Source: Solitalea longa (GTDB taxonomy: Bacteria; Bacteroidota; Bacteroidia; Sphingobacteriales; Sphingobacteriaceae). Taken from it: 64,000 nt of DNA. Under the pieces are notes generated by a model. That model was not told the DNA's origin and ran no database searches. It was given only the letters and a program-made list of their open reading frames with translations. Made by a program: the position numbers and the translations under genes. Position 1 is the stretch's first letter. Each line of letters begins with the position of its first letter. Of the stretch, positions 45,345-54,955 are shown piece by piece. The stretch is from positions 141,193 to 205,192 of the forward strand of contig NZ_PQVF01000009.1 in NCBI RefSeq assembly GCF_002920915.1, read 5' to 3'.

Positions 45345-45481
45345 GGAACAAAAATACATTTAATCTCAAGCTAAAAAGGAGACAAAACAATTTATTCACA
45401 AGTAAAATAAAAATGTATTTTTGGCAGTTATCATAACTAGTTTAAAAAGAGTACGGCAAGCAAAAAGCCGAAAAATTACAA

Positions 45482-46861
45482 ATGAAGAAACTTTTAACCC
45501 TAGCTTTAATATTACTTAGCACGTGTGGAGCTTTTGCTCAACAAAAATCCATTGATAAGGTAGTAGGCGTTGTTGGCGATAAAATCATCTTGCAATCGGA
45601 TGTAGAATCTCAGTATTTAGAGTATCTGCGTCAGCAAAATCCGCCAAATGAAAAAATGAAATGCGTGATCTTAAATGATTTGTTGCTGCAAAAACTTTTA
45701 CTTAACCAGGCTCAACTCGACAGTTTGGTGGTAGAGGAAGCGCAAGTGGAACAAACAATCGACCAGCGTATTCAATACTTTACACAGCAAACAGGTGGCT
45801 CAGTTGAGAAACTTGAAAAAGAATTGCTGGGAAAATCCGTACTACAATTTAAGGAAGATATTCGTCCTTTGATCAGGGAGCAATTATTAGCTCGTCAGAT
45901 GCAGGGCAAAATCACTGAAGGAACCACCATTTCTCCGGCAGAAGTAAAAGCCTTTTACGACAAGATCCCTGTAGACAGTTTACCGCTTTACAGTACCGAG
46001 GTGGAAATTGGCGAACTTGTAAAATACCCATCATTCAGTAAAGAACAGAAAGACCTGGCAAAAGCCAAACTGGAAGCTTTGCGTGCAAGGGTAAGGGCCG
46101 GTGAAGATTTTGGAACCCTTGCGACTCTTTATTCGCAGGACCCGGGATCGGCCAGTCATAACGGAGAGCTGGGCTTTTTTAGTCGCGGTATGATGGTTAC
46201 CCCATTTGAGGCTGTAGCCTTTAAATTAAAACCAGGCGAAGTATCTCCTATTGTTGAAACGAAATTCGGCTATCATATACTTCAGTCAATTGACCGTAAA
46301 GGCGACCAGGTAAACGTTCGACATATATTGATCAAGCCTGAATTTGGACAGAAAGAGTTATTGAAAGCCCAAAGCGACCTTGATAGTGCCGTTTTGAATA
46401 TTAAAAGCAAGAAATTAAATTTTGCAGAAGCGGCAGTAGTTTATTCGGATGATGTGGATACCCGCTCAAACGGCGGTATGATCCGCAATCCGGAGAACCC
46501 TCGTTCAATAACTATTCCGTTGAATATTTTGGGTCAGATGGATGCTGAATTACCTTCATTGCTTGACACTATGAAAGCTGGTGGTTTTAGCAAAGTTTTA
46601 CCCTATATGAACCCACGTGAAGGCAAGCAGGGTTTCCGTTTAATTTATTTCAAATCGCAGACCGAGCCACATCGCGCCAATCTGGAGTTGGATTATGCAA
46701 GAATTCAGGATTTTGCCTTGCAGGAGAAGCAACACAAGATCTTTGAAAAATGGGTTCAGAAAAAACGTACTGAAAAGTACATCAGGGTTGCACCTGAGTA
46801 CAATACCTGCGAAGAAATTCAGGCATGGGTAAAAAAGGATGCGACAAAAGCCTCTAACTAA
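45482..46861 (+). CDS. surA: SurA-like periplasmic peptidyl-prolyl isomerase
   Basis: 459 residues with a signal peptide (MKKLLTLALILLSTCGAFAQ). The N-terminal chaperone part (DKVVGVVGDKIILQSDVESQYLEYLRQQ, about 24-165) is followed by two parvulin-type rotamase domains. The first is about 175-275 (EIGELVKYPSFSKEQKDLAKAKLEALRARV..GEDF..LA..YSQDPGSASHNGELGFFSRG), the second begins QVNVRHILIKPEF. SurA guides outer membrane proteins through the periplasm. The next gene, moxR, follows after 214 bp, a pairing I know from other Bacteroidota, with a strong terminator between. Confidence 0.9.
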   Translation: MKKLLTLALILLSTCGAFAQQKSIDKVVGVVGDKIILQSDVESQYLEYLRQQNPPNEKMKCVILNDLLLQKLLLNQAQLDSLVVEEAQVEQTIDQRIQYFTQQTGGSVEKLEKELLGKSVLQFKEDIRPLIREQLLARQMQGKITEGTTISPAEVKAFYDKIPVDSLPLYSTEVEIGELVKYPSFSKEQKDLAKAKLEALRARVRAGEDFGTLATLYSQDPGSASHNGELGFFSRGMMVTPFEAVAFKLKPGEVSPIVETKFGYHILQSIDRKGDQVNVRHILIKPEFGQKELLKAQSDLDSAVLNIKSKKLNFAEAAVVYSDDVDTRSNGGMIRNPENPRSITIPLNILGQMDAELPSLLDTMKAGGFSKVLPYMNPREGKQGFRLIYFKSQTEPHRANLELDYARIQDFALQEKQHKIFEKWVQKKRTEKYIRVAPEYNTCEEIQAWVKKDATKASN

Positions 46862-46876
46862 AGATATCATTACTTC

Positions 46877-46907
46877 AAAAGACCGATTGATTTTCAATCG
46901 GTCTTTT
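46877..46907 (+). terminator. Terminator after surA
   Basis: A perfect 14-bp stem aaaagaccgattga / tcaatcggtctttt with a 3-nt loop and a T-run downstream, 15 bases past the stop. Confidence 0.95.
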
Positions 46908-47075
46908 TTGTTTATACCGGGCATGCAAAAAGTTTATTACGGCATGGCTTTAATTTTGTTGTAAACGTTGGTATTTGTACATTCAAGGCATTATAAATTT
47001 ACCGGTTCAGGTATCGGTATTTAAACATTGGATACAAATAGCAGCAGAAGCTCATCATAAATCAGAATCTAATAT

Positions 47076-48041
47076 ATGTCGTTGTACAGTTCGGAAGTAG
47101 AAGCAGTAGAAGCCTTAACCGCATCTTATAAAGAAATCCAATCGGAAGTTTCAAAAGTTATCATTGGTCAGGAAGACGTAATAAAATCGGTTTTAATAGC
47201 CATTTTCAGTAACGGCCACTGTTTGCTGGTTGGTGTTCCCGGTTTGGCTAAAACCTTATTGGTACAAACGGTTTCAAAGGTGCTTGATTTAAGCAACAAC
47301 CGCATCCAGTTTACACCCGACCTGATGCCTTCAGATATTACAGGTTCAGAAATTTTGGGAGAGGATCGAAACTTTAAATTTATTAAAGGGCCTTTATTCG
47401 CCAATATTATCTTGGCGGATGAGATCAACCGAACTCCACCAAAAACACAGGCGGCCTTGCTGGAAGCCATGCAGGAGCGCTCGGTAACCACCGGCGGCGT
47501 TAATCATAAATTACCGAAACCGTTTTTCGTTTTAGCCACCCAAAATCCTATTGAACAGGAAGGAACGTATCCATTGCCTGAGGCACAGCTCGACCGCTTC
47601 ATGTTCAATATTAAACTCGATTATCCTTCTTTTGAAGAAGAGTTACAAGTAGTTCGCAATACTACTTCGAACCAAAAACCAGAACTCACCAAAATAATTT
47701 CAGCCGAACAAATCGACTATTTTCAGCATTTGGTACGAAATATACCAGTTACCGACAATGTATTGAGTTATGCAGTAAAATTGGCCAGCAAAACTCGTCC
47801 GGGAACTGTTCATGCAACCGACAAGGTGAACCAGTACTTAACCTGGGGTGCAGGACCAAGAGCGTCACAGTTTTTAGTGCTTGGAGCAAAATGTCACGCA
47901 GCCATAATGGGTAAGTATTCTCCTGACATAGAGGATATTCAAGCTATAGCCACTGAAGTACTTCGTCACCGTATTGTAAGAAATTACAAGGCCGAAGCAG
48001 AGGGTATAAGCGTTGAAACCATCATTAAAAGCTTGTTTTAG
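47076..48041 (+). CDS. moxR: MoxR-family AAA+ ATPase
   Basis: 321 residues. The Walker A motif G53-VPGLAKT-60, Walker B with D114/E115 (IILADEINR), the arginine-finger region LLEAMQERSVT, and sensor 1 (FFVLATQNPIEQEGTYPLPEAQLDRF) are the MoxR signature. MoxR ATPases act as chaperones for assembly of protein complexes, often with a DUF58/von Willebrand partner. No such partner follows here; the next gene is cspA on the same strand after 230 bp. It may work with partners encoded elsewhere. Confidence 0.94.
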   Translation: MSLYSSEVEAVEALTASYKEIQSEVSKVIIGQEDVIKSVLIAIFSNGHCLLVGVPGLAKTLLVQTVSKVLDLSNNRIQFTPDLMPSDITGSEILGEDRNFKFIKGPLFANIILADEINRTPPKTQAALLEAMQERSVTTGGVNHKLPKPFFVLATQNPIEQEGTYPLPEAQLDRFMFNIKLDYPSFEEELQVVRNTTSNQKPELTKIISAEQIDYFQHLVRNIPVTDNVLSYAVKLASKTRPGTVHATDKVNQYLTWGAGPRASQFLVLGAKCHAAIMGKYSPDIEDIQAIATEVLRHRIVRNYKAEAEGISVETIIKSLF

Positions 48042-48102
48042 GCACAATTCAATGCTAACTGTCAGATTTCTTTTGTTAAATAAGTGCAAATAATTGATTG
48101 AC

Positions 48103-48137
48103 TTTGTTGGTATTATGAAAAATTAAAGTCACCTTTG
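48103..48137 (+). promoter_or_regulatory. Candidate cspA promoter with long leader
   Basis: TTG at 48107-48109 and CACCTTTG at 48130-48137 are 20 nt apart, one mismatch from the TANNTTTG box. Transcription from here would give an mRNA leader of about 130 nt, AT-rich, as usual for cold-shock genes. This is inferred from sequence only. Confidence 0.45.
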
Positions 48138-48273
48138 CAACGCTTGATTTGAATAAGCTGTTAAGTTAAATTTTAATTTTCGCGCTCTTATCCAAATCTT
48201 TACTTATAAAAGGCTCAATTTTTTTTGTAATTTGGGCCCCAATAAATAGAATTTTAAATTAATATCAAATAAA

Positions 48274-48465
48274 ATGCAAACAGGAGTAGTAAAATTCTTT
48301 AATTCAACCAAAGGTTTTGGTTTCATTAAACATGATGATTCTAACAACGAAACTTTCGTTCACGTTAGTGGTCTTATTGATGAGATTAAAGAAAATGACC
48401 GAGTTCAATTCGAACTTGAAAGAGGTAAAAAAGGCATGAATGCAGTTAACGTAAAAGTTATCTAG
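48274..48465 (+). CDS. cspA: Cold-shock protein CspA family
   Basis: 63 residues forming one cold-shock domain. It starts MQTGVVKFFNSTKGFGFIKHDDSNNETFVHVSGL, with RNP1 (KGFGFI) and RNP2 (TFVHVS) both present. It binds single-stranded nucleic acid and acts as an RNA chaperone. It is monocistronic, with a long leader and a terminator 23 bases past the stop. Confidence 0.96.
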   Translation: MQTGVVKFFNSTKGFGFIKHDDSNNETFVHVSGLIDEIKENDRVQFELERGKKGMNAVNVKVI

Positions 48466-48487
48466 TCATACACAATATTTATTTCGG

Positions 48488-48517
48488 AAAAGCCTGTAAT
48501 GAGAATTACAGGCTTTT
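48488..48517. terminator. Terminator after cspA
   Basis: A perfect 13-bp stem aaaagcctgtaat / attacaggctttt with a GAGA loop and a T-run. It lies between convergent cspA and the ostA-like gene. Confidence 0.95.
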
Positions 48518-48638
48518 TTAGTAATATGAATAAGCATAAACCTTGTTCGAAAAAGCTAGCCAGCAGAAGCTGATATAGTTATAACAATAAGGAATTGCTA
48601 GTACCAGCTTGGGGTTGTTTCAAATTTCTCTTTAACAA

Positions 48639-50561
48639 CTAGTTCTTTTTCATAATAGCAGGTTTCTTTTTAGGGCTTGTAACCGGAGTTTTTGGAGGAT
48701 TATTGGCACCTTCGGGTTGATGAATAACTTTCCTTTTCGGCTTCCCTGCTTCTGAAGCTTCTGAATCGGTTGCTTCTTTAATGGCCACTAAGCGGTAAAT
48801 ATCTTCTTTTGAAACCGGTCGTTCTTCCACTCTCCAGATAAATCCTTTTAAACGGTCCTCACCACTGGCAATTTTATCCAAGGGATACAAGGAACCTTCA
48901 ACATCCTTATCCATTCGAACTGTAGCCAGTTTATTATCCTTAAATGTTAACACCATGTTACTACAAATGGCGCGGTTCATTCCTGTATATCGCACCGAAT
49001 CTTCCTTCGGATAATAAATGCTTTCGCCATTGGAAATTACATTTAGCCGTACCAACTTATTATCCCTAAAAAAGCCCACCATATTTTTACCACTAATCTG
49101 ATTGAATAAAGTCGAATCGCCTTCGGTACCTACCAAAAATGCGGCACCGTTGAGTTTCATACGGTCAACTTTTTTATTCTTTATTTCGAGGTCTACCTGG
49201 TTAGCGGTCATTTGTGAACCTTGTGTCCAAACGGCAGGCGATTTATAACAGCGCATCGTTGAATCGGCATACGTATAAACCAACGAATCTGACACTGCCT
49301 GTAAATCGGATTTATATAAGCGCACATGGTGGTAGGCAAATAAAATACGGTGTCTGGTGGTATCAATTTTGGTATTCGCCAGGCTATCCTTAGGTTTCCT
49401 TAATAAACTATCTGCTATTGTGGTGGAGCCTAAAGCCAGCTTGGCAGAATCAGATTCTTTCTTTGCCACATTCATTGGTTCGGTAATTCCAGGACCAATT
49501 GGTGGCAGGTTTGATTTTACAGCAATATTTTTGTTCGGATTTACTTTTGGACTCAACTTAACCGAATCTGATTTAGTTACCGGTTGTGGCTTAATAGCAG
49601 TTACCGGTTTCGACAATGTTGTTTTTAGGGTATCGGCTGTTAAATAAATGGTGTCTTTTTCTTGCACCATTGTTAGAAGTGCCTTTTGAGTCACAAAAGC
49701 TATTTCGGTGGGTTTATTGTATTGGCCATAACCCCCGGTTAAAACCGTATTATCTGCTGTATCAATGAAATGAACATTTTTAACTGCTTTCCCAAAGCCG
49801 GCTTTGCGATCATAATAAAGTGTATCTCCCCTCAAGGTCTTTGAGCCCGATTGATAATACGATCTTTCATTAAACTTAGCCTGATCATTAGCAGTATTGT
49901 ACCAGCCATTTTCGGTATACAGAAAATCATCTTTCCCTTTTATACGAGTGGGTCCGAAAAAATTAGCTACACGCGTATTGGTATTGTATTTTATGGTATC
50001 ACTGGTAATTTCGGTTTGCGGTGTTTTAATCTTTACGTTATACCTGAAAAAAGCGTCCTTGGTTCCTACAAAATAATAGCCGGTATTGCTGGTTAAAATA
50101 TTTTGCTGGTTGGTAATTTTTCCCGAATTCGGATAGGTTCCCACACGGGTAATCATGTCGTACAACAAATATTCGGTGGTTAAAACCGCCTTACCATCCG
50201 TTAGGGTTACCTTTTCAAACAATTCGGCTTTTCGTGTATTACCGTCGTATTTTAAGCGCTTGGAGGTAACGGTGATCGTATCAGCCTGAATGATCTTTAC
50301 ATTACCAAAAGCATCCAGTTTATTTTCTTTTTCGAAATAAGTAGCGCTATCGCAAAACATCAGCGCATTTTCATGCCTGAACCGGCAATTGCCAACAAAA
50401 TGAGTAATACCCTCATTTACCAGGATATTGGCATTATCGGAGTTCTCGATTTGTACACGCGTCGTTTTGGTTTGAGCCATTACGCCCGGTGTGCAAATGC
50501 AAAATATGAGCAGGAAAAACAGGTATCGGAATTTCATTGAGGCAAAAATAACTTTTTTCAT
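48639..50561 (-). CDS. OstA/LptA-like outer membrane biogenesis protein
   Basis: 640 residues. After a signal peptide (MKFRYLFFLLIFCICTPGVMAQ from the alternative ATG at 50537; the first ATG is at 50561) come repeated beta-jelly-roll units of the OstA type. Examples are NEGITHFVGNCRFRHENALMFCDSATYF, LDAFGNVKIIQADTITVTSKRLKYDG and KAELFEKVTLTDGKAVLTTEYLLYD. A proline/serine/lysine-rich linker at about 340-400 leads to a second OstA-like part (YADSTMRCYKSPAVWTQGSQMTANQVDLEI). The tail after 600 is basic and low complexity. The protein probably takes part in lipopolysaccharide transport across the periplasm. It is divergent from tilS, an arrangement common in this phylum. Confidence 0.82.
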   Translation of the reverse strand: MKKVIFASMKFRYLFFLLIFCICTPGVMAQTKTTRVQIENSDNANILVNEGITHFVGNCRFRHENALMFCDSATYFEKENKLDAFGNVKIIQADTITVTSKRLKYDGNTRKAELFEKVTLTDGKAVLTTEYLLYDMITRVGTYPNSGKITNQQNILTSNTGYYFVGTKDAFFRYNVKIKTPQTEITSDTIKYNTNTRVANFFGPTRIKGKDDFLYTENGWYNTANDQAKFNERSYYQSGSKTLRGDTLYYDRKAGFGKAVKNVHFIDTADNTVLTGGYGQYNKPTEIAFVTQKALLTMVQEKDTIYLTADTLKTTLSKPVTAIKPQPVTKSDSVKLSPKVNPNKNIAVKSNLPPIGPGITEPMNVAKKESDSAKLALGSTTIADSLLRKPKDSLANTKIDTTRHRILFAYHHVRLYKSDLQAVSDSLVYTYADSTMRCYKSPAVWTQGSQMTANQVDLEIKNKKVDRMKLNGAAFLVGTEGDSTLFNQISGKNMVGFFRDNKLVRLNVISNGESIYYPKEDSVRYTGMNRAICSNMVLTFKDNKLATVRMDKDVEGSLYPLDKIASGEDRLKGFIWRVEERPVSKEDIYRLVAIKEATDSEASEAGKPKRKVIHQPEGANNPPKTPVTSPKKKPAIMKKN

Positions 50562-50672
50562 GTATTTGAGTAGCTAACATTTATGGATAGCGTATTCTTC
50601 CAACCAAAAAAATGGTTGAACATTTATTTTAAGTATTGCTAATTTTCCAATAATGACGTAGGTTTAGCACCC

Positions 50673-51983
50673 ATGCACACACTGTCAGACTTTTTACTTC
50701 CTTTTAAAAACTTTATTACCACCCAGGGTTTATTTAATGCAAACGATAAGATTTTGCTCGCTGTTAGCGGCGGAGTTGATTCAGTTGTAATGGCCCGTTT
50801 ATTTGCGGCAGCTCAGTTTAACTTTGGAATTGCCCACTGCAATTTTCAATTACGTGAAGGAGATGCTGACATGGATGCTGAATTTGTTTCTGCGTTGGCT
50901 GAAGAATTAGGAGTTGTGTATCACCAGGTAAAGTTCAATACCACTGGCTTTGCTGAAGACAAAAAAATCTCTATCCAAATGGCAGCCCGCGAACTACGCT
51001 ATAACTGGCTGCGCGAAATTAAAGAGGAGTTTGGATACAGCTATATTGCCATAGCCCACCATAAGAGTGATACTGTTGAAACCGTTTTGATTAACATGCT
51101 TCGAGGAACCGGCCTTGCAGGGCTGCATGGCATTTTTGCTAAAAGAGATGACATCGTCAGGCCCTTGTTATTTTTAACTCGTGATGAAGTTGAAAGTATT
51201 GCCAACATGTGCAGTGTAAACTTTAGGGAAGATGTGAGCAATCGTTCTTCAAAATATGTGCGCAATAAGCTCCGCAACGAGGTTATTCCTATTTTAAAAG
51301 AAATAAATCCCGACCTCGAAAAAGCCTTTTCACAAACCATTGAATATGTAAAAGAAAGCGAAGAATTAGTAAATCTTTACCTGGATGAAAAAAGGGAGCA
51401 GCTCTTTAAATTTCAGAAGGACGAAATACTGATCGATATTGAAAAATTAAAGGTTGAAAAGCAATTGCAGGGACTACTCTTTGGCCTGTTAAAACCATAT
51501 GGCTTTTTATCGAGCACGGTTACTGAAATTATTGGTGCTTTAGATGCTCAACCCGGTAAACAATTTTACTCCCCTTCACATAAAATCTTAAAGGATCGTA
51601 CAGAATTGATGCTCACCCGCATCAGCACTGAAACTGAGCACCTTTCTATTGAGGGTTTATTTAACTCCCGTGTGGAAACCAATAAATCGTTTGGCATACC
51701 ATTTAGCAACCAGATTGGTTGTTTTGATTATGATAAGCTTACTTTTCCGCTGAATGTACGCAATTGGCAGCCTGGCGACACCTTTGTGCCACTGGGCATG
51801 AAAAGCAAGAAAAAAATCAGCGACTTCCTGATCGACTTAAAAATACCTTTAAATGAAAAGGAAAAAGTGAAAGTAGTGCTTTCGGGAAAAGATATTATTT
51901 GGGTGGCGGGTTACCGTATCAGCGATCGCTTTAAAATCACTTCTCATACGCAGAAGGTGTATCTTTTAAGTATGAAAGGGTAG
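50673..51983 (+). CDS. tilS: tRNA(Ile) lysidine synthase
   Basis: 436 residues. The PP-loop SGGVDS at 32-37 (LLAVSGGVDSVVMARL) binds ATP; HHKSDTVETVLINMLRGTGLAGLHG is a family landmark. TilS attaches lysine to C34 of tRNA-Ile(CAU), changing its codon to AUA. A C-terminal domain (NWQPGDTFVPLGMKSKKKISDFLIDLKIPL) matches the TilS C-terminal tRNA-recognition part. It is divergent from the ostA-like gene and ends 12 bases before the convergent beta-lactamase-fold gene. Confidence 0.95.
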   Translation: MHTLSDFLLPFKNFITTQGLFNANDKILLAVSGGVDSVVMARLFAAAQFNFGIAHCNFQLREGDADMDAEFVSALAEELGVVYHQVKFNTTGFAEDKKISIQMAARELRYNWLREIKEEFGYSYIAIAHHKSDTVETVLINMLRGTGLAGLHGIFAKRDDIVRPLLFLTRDEVESIANMCSVNFREDVSNRSSKYVRNKLRNEVIPILKEINPDLEKAFSQTIEYVKESEELVNLYLDEKREQLFKFQKDEILIDIEKLKVEKQLQGLLFGLLKPYGFLSSTVTEIIGALDAQPGKQFYSPSHKILKDRTELMLTRISTETEHLSIEGLFNSRVETNKSFGIPFSNQIGCFDYDKLTFPLNVRNWQPGDTFVPLGMKSKKKISDFLIDLKIPLNEKEKVKVVLSGKDIIWVAGYRISDRFKITSHTQKVYLLSMKG

Positions 51984-51995
51984 GTTAAGTATTCG

Positions 51996-53165
51996 TCAAC
52001 GTAATGCGGCTAAGATAAATTTGTCCAAGGCCATTTGTCCATCATTGGTAATGTTACTTTTATTATAATTTCCTGCTGTTAGTACTACAACTAAATTATT
52101 CGCCTTGTTAATAAATATTCTTTGTCCACCATTGCCTTTAGCTGCTATTAACGAATAGTCCTTATTATTTACAGAATCGATCTGCGTCCAGAACAGAAAG
52201 CTATAACCTTTAGTGGGTTCATTTGGGTCTCGTATAATTTGAGGTCTAAAGGTCTCATTTACCCAGTTTTCTGTTAATAATTGCTTCCCGTTCCATTTAC
52301 CATTATTTAAATAGAGCAAACCGAATTTTAATAGATCTCTCGAACTTAAACGAAGCCCTGATGCTGCAGCAGGAAATTTCCGATGGCTCTTTGTCCACTC
52401 ATATTTCCTTATTCCTAATGGCTCAAAAAGGTATTTCTCAGCGAATTTGTCAACATTGTCGCCGCTTACAGATCTTATTATTTCGGCTAACACCTGAACC
52501 CCGCCACTGTTATATTTCCAGATTTGACCTGGCTTTGTTGCCATTGGCGAGCTTAAAACATATTTAACAGGATCGCCGCTTCTTTCCATATTGGTTTCAT
52601 CATTTGCAGAAGTTCCGTGCGGGACATCTTCATCCCACTTTATACCTGAACTCATCGTCAGCAAATGTCTGATGGTAATTCCCTGATTTTCATTTGTTTT
52701 AAGTTGAATATAGTTTGGCAGGTAATTGAAGATCGGATCATCAATACTTTTTATTTTCTTTTGCTGAATAGCGATATCAATACAGGCTGCAACTACACTT
52801 TTAGAAATACTTCTAATGTCGTGTAACGTGTTTGTACCATGTTCGGCGTAGCCCAAACTATGGCCCCAATTTTCGTCCTTTCCTGAAAAATAGTTCTCGT
52901 AAACAAGTTTATCGTCTTTACAAATCAGCAGACTATGTATGTTAGGAAAAGTGTCTTTAAGGATCAGCGTGGTAAGTTCAATAATTTTAGCACTGTCAAT
53001 ATTTACTTTATGGATCTCACCAACAGCAATACCATCATTTTGGCTTTTAGGAGGACTGTAAAAATAACTCGTGCTTCTTACATGCGCGTGGCTACAACTG
53101 GCCAACCAAATTGCAGCTACAAAAAGTAGCAGGCTGATATTCCTTAAACTTTTTTGAGCCGTCAT
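51996..53165 (-). CDS. Serine hydrolase of the beta-lactamase/PBP fold, lipoprotein
   Basis: 389 residues with lipobox LASC (C24). The class C-like nucleophile motif is S119-I-S-K122 (DIRSISKSVVAACIDIAI). A tyrosine motif WKYNSGGVQVLAEII follows, and GNGGQRIFI stands in for the usual KTG/HxG. Such proteins include D-amino-acid esterases, peptidases and low-activity beta-lactamases; substrate cannot be read from sequence. It is first in a run of twelve minus-strand accessory genes. Confidence 0.88.
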   Translation of the reverse strand: MTAQKSLRNISLLLFVAAIWLASCSHAHVRSTSYFYSPPKSQNDGIAVGEIHKVNIDSAKIIELTTLILKDTFPNIHSLLICKDDKLVYENYFSGKDENWGHSLGYAEHGTNTLHDIRSISKSVVAACIDIAIQQKKIKSIDDPIFNYLPNYIQLKTNENQGITIRHLLTMSSGIKWDEDVPHGTSANDETNMERSGDPVKYVLSSPMATKPGQIWKYNSGGVQVLAEIIRSVSGDNVDKFAEKYLFEPLGIRKYEWTKSHRKFPAAASGLRLSSRDLLKFGLLYLNNGKWNGKQLLTENWVNETFRPQIIRDPNEPTKGYSFLFWTQIDSVNNKDYSLIAAKGNGGQRIFINKANNLVVVLTAGNYNKSNITNDGQMALDKFILAALR

Positions 53166-53214
53166 AATTACTTGATTGAACCTCAGGTTTATTTGTCTGC
53201 GAAAATTCTGAACA

Positions 53215-53745
53215 TCATTTCCGATCTCTTACATAATGACTTTTTACAAGTCCATTAGAAAATACTTCGGTTCGTATATGTTTAAAATGAAGATCATTTG
53301 GAAGATAACCGAATAATGGAATGCCACTTCCTATAAGCTCCGGCACCCTAGTAATGATCATCTCATCAATGCAATCTTCCCTTAGAAAGCCTTGTATTAC
53401 TTTTCCTCCGTCCACATAGATGTTCGAATAACCTTCGTTGGCAAGATAATTCAGCAGCTCTATTGGAGGCATTGAAAGTATTGTTACTTTCTCCTTTAGG
53501 TGATCTGGCACTTGCTTAATAGTGGAACTTAACAAGTAGACTTTTTGTTCATAGAACCAGGAAGGAAACGTAATGACTTTTTCATAGGTACCTCTTCCAA
53601 TTACAATAGCGTCAATTTTGCTAATGAACTCTTGATAACTATCGTCCACCTCCTGATTTTGGTAGTTGACCAGCCATTCGATATCACCATCATTCCTGGC
53701 AATAAAGCCATCAAGACTTGTTCCGATGTAGATTGTCGTTTTCAT
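53215..53745 (-). CDS. Dihydrofolate reductase-like protein (RibD C-terminal family)
   Basis: 176 residues. The start MKTTIYIGTSLDGFIARNDGDIEWL is the hallmark of the stand-alone bacterial RibD_C/DHFR-like family (YyaP type). IDAIVIGRGTYEKV, VYLLSST and YVDGGKVIQGFL complete the fold and the NADPH-binding region. These small proteins are often of unknown substrate, and true folate reduction is not implied. A 50-base gap separates it from the beta-lactamase-like gene downstream. Confidence 0.85.
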   Translation of the reverse strand: MKTTIYIGTSLDGFIARNDGDIEWLVNYQNQEVDDSYQEFISKIDAIVIGRGTYEKVITFPSWFYEQKVYLLSSTIKQVPDHLKEKVTILSMPPIELLNYLANEGYSNIYVDGGKVIQGFLREDCIDEMIITRVPELIGSGIPLFGYLPNDLHFKHIRTEVFSNGLVKSHYVRDRK

Positions 53746-53969
53746 TTATTGAGGTTCAAATTGGTGGCTTATAGTTTAATGCCTGGCAAAATAAACTGGA
53801 TTTGTTGTTTCCATAAACACCCCCGATTTTACTATCAAGTTACAGTATTTCAAGCAAAAGAGGTAGTGAGCAATTGCGCCTGGGAATGCTTGTTAAATTT
53901 GATAAAAAGAACCTAAACGAGCTTAATTAAAAACTTTTATGATGACGGCTAGACCTTGGTTTTCTTATT

Positions 53970-54764
53970 TCAATTAATGCTAATGCTGTTTTTCTGTTCA
54001 AGGAACCGCAGGGCTGTTGAGGTGAATGGAACCTTGGAATCATAAATTGGAACGTGGTCACCGTTAGGTATGATCCATAAGGTGGCATTTAGTATATTAC
54101 TGCAGATGTTTTCAGCAATATCTACTGGAAAAAAGTTATCCCGATCACCGTGCACAACGAGTGTACGAGCGGTTATGGTTGTTAAACTTTGTGCAGTGAA
54201 ATTCATGTCGTCATAGTTTTGGTGAAAAGCGTTGAACTGTGTAATGAGCTGACGGATTTGCTCGTCACCGCGTTTTGCACATTCACGATACATTTCCCGC
54301 ACTTCCTGGGGCATAGTGTTAAACGTAGATCTGCGCATAATGGCTCTTGCCTGATCAGGAAAATGCGTAGTTGCACTGATCAACACCATTGAATCGATGC
54401 GTTGGGGCTGGCTCGTAGCCATATGAAGTAGCGTCATTCCGCCGGTACTCATTCCCATCGCTGAAAAATGATCAATTCCCAACTTTTCAAGCAATAGGAA
54501 AACGTCATTGGCCGCTTCCCGATGTGTGAACTTATTCTCGGGATTGGTGGAATGCCCATGTCCACGCAGATCAACAACGATCAGCCGATAGTGCTTTGAG
54601 AGTTCAGCAGTAAAAGGATGCCAGTTTTGAGAGCAACCACCAAAGCCATGCAAAAGCAACAGCGGCGTCCCTACTCCGTATTCCTCGTAGTACATCTCTA
54701 TGTTATTAATTTGAACGGAATGCCCTCGAGTGTTTGTCAGTTTAGGAGCGTAGGTATTTGCCAT
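53970..54764 (-). CDS. Alpha/beta hydrolase
   Basis: 264 residues. The oxyanion motif LLLHGFGGCSQNW, nucleophile S106 (GMSTGG), acid D207 or D209 (VVHGDRDNFFP) and H237 (NGDHVPIY) are in order, so the protein should be active. There is no signal peptide. Substrate is unknown; epoxide, ester and haloalkane hydrolases all share this pattern. A second, decayed copy of the residues 126-147 region is found at 62091-62174, about 90% identical over 50 bases. The upstream spacer contains a repeated element. Confidence 0.88.
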   Translation of the reverse strand: MANTYAPKLTNTRGHSVQINNIEMYYEEYGVGTPLLLLHGFGGCSQNWHPFTAELSKHYRLIVVDLRGHGHSTNPENKFTHREAANDVFLLLEKLGIDHFSAMGMSTGGMTLLHMATSQPQRIDSMVLISATTHFPDQARAIMRRSTFNTMPQEVREMYRECAKRGDEQIRQLITQFNAFHQNYDDMNFTAQSLTTITARTLVVHGDRDNFFPVDIAENICSNILNATLWIIPNGDHVPIYDSKVPFTSTALRFLEQKNSISIN

Positions 54765-54860
54765 GGGGAATGTTAATTTTCATTGATCCTGTTGTCATAC
54801 CTTGTATAAGATTAATACTAATTGATTCCATTACTATCACCCAGCGGTTGCCGTTACCCG

Positions 54861-54939
54861 GTTTATACATGTCCTATAAGTGTATCTGAATTCCAAATCT
54901 ATTATATTAACGGACAAAGGCTATGGTTACATTTGCAAT
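54861..54939. repeat. Spacer element, copy A
   Basis: This stretch is related to the one at 55581-55655: both begin gtttatac, both contain tatattaacgg, and both end near ggtt-catt-caat. The 14-mer ctattatattaacg at 54899-54912 also occurs at 62739-62752. Confidence 0.5.
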
Positions 54940-54955
54940 TTGAAAGTTCTTTCTA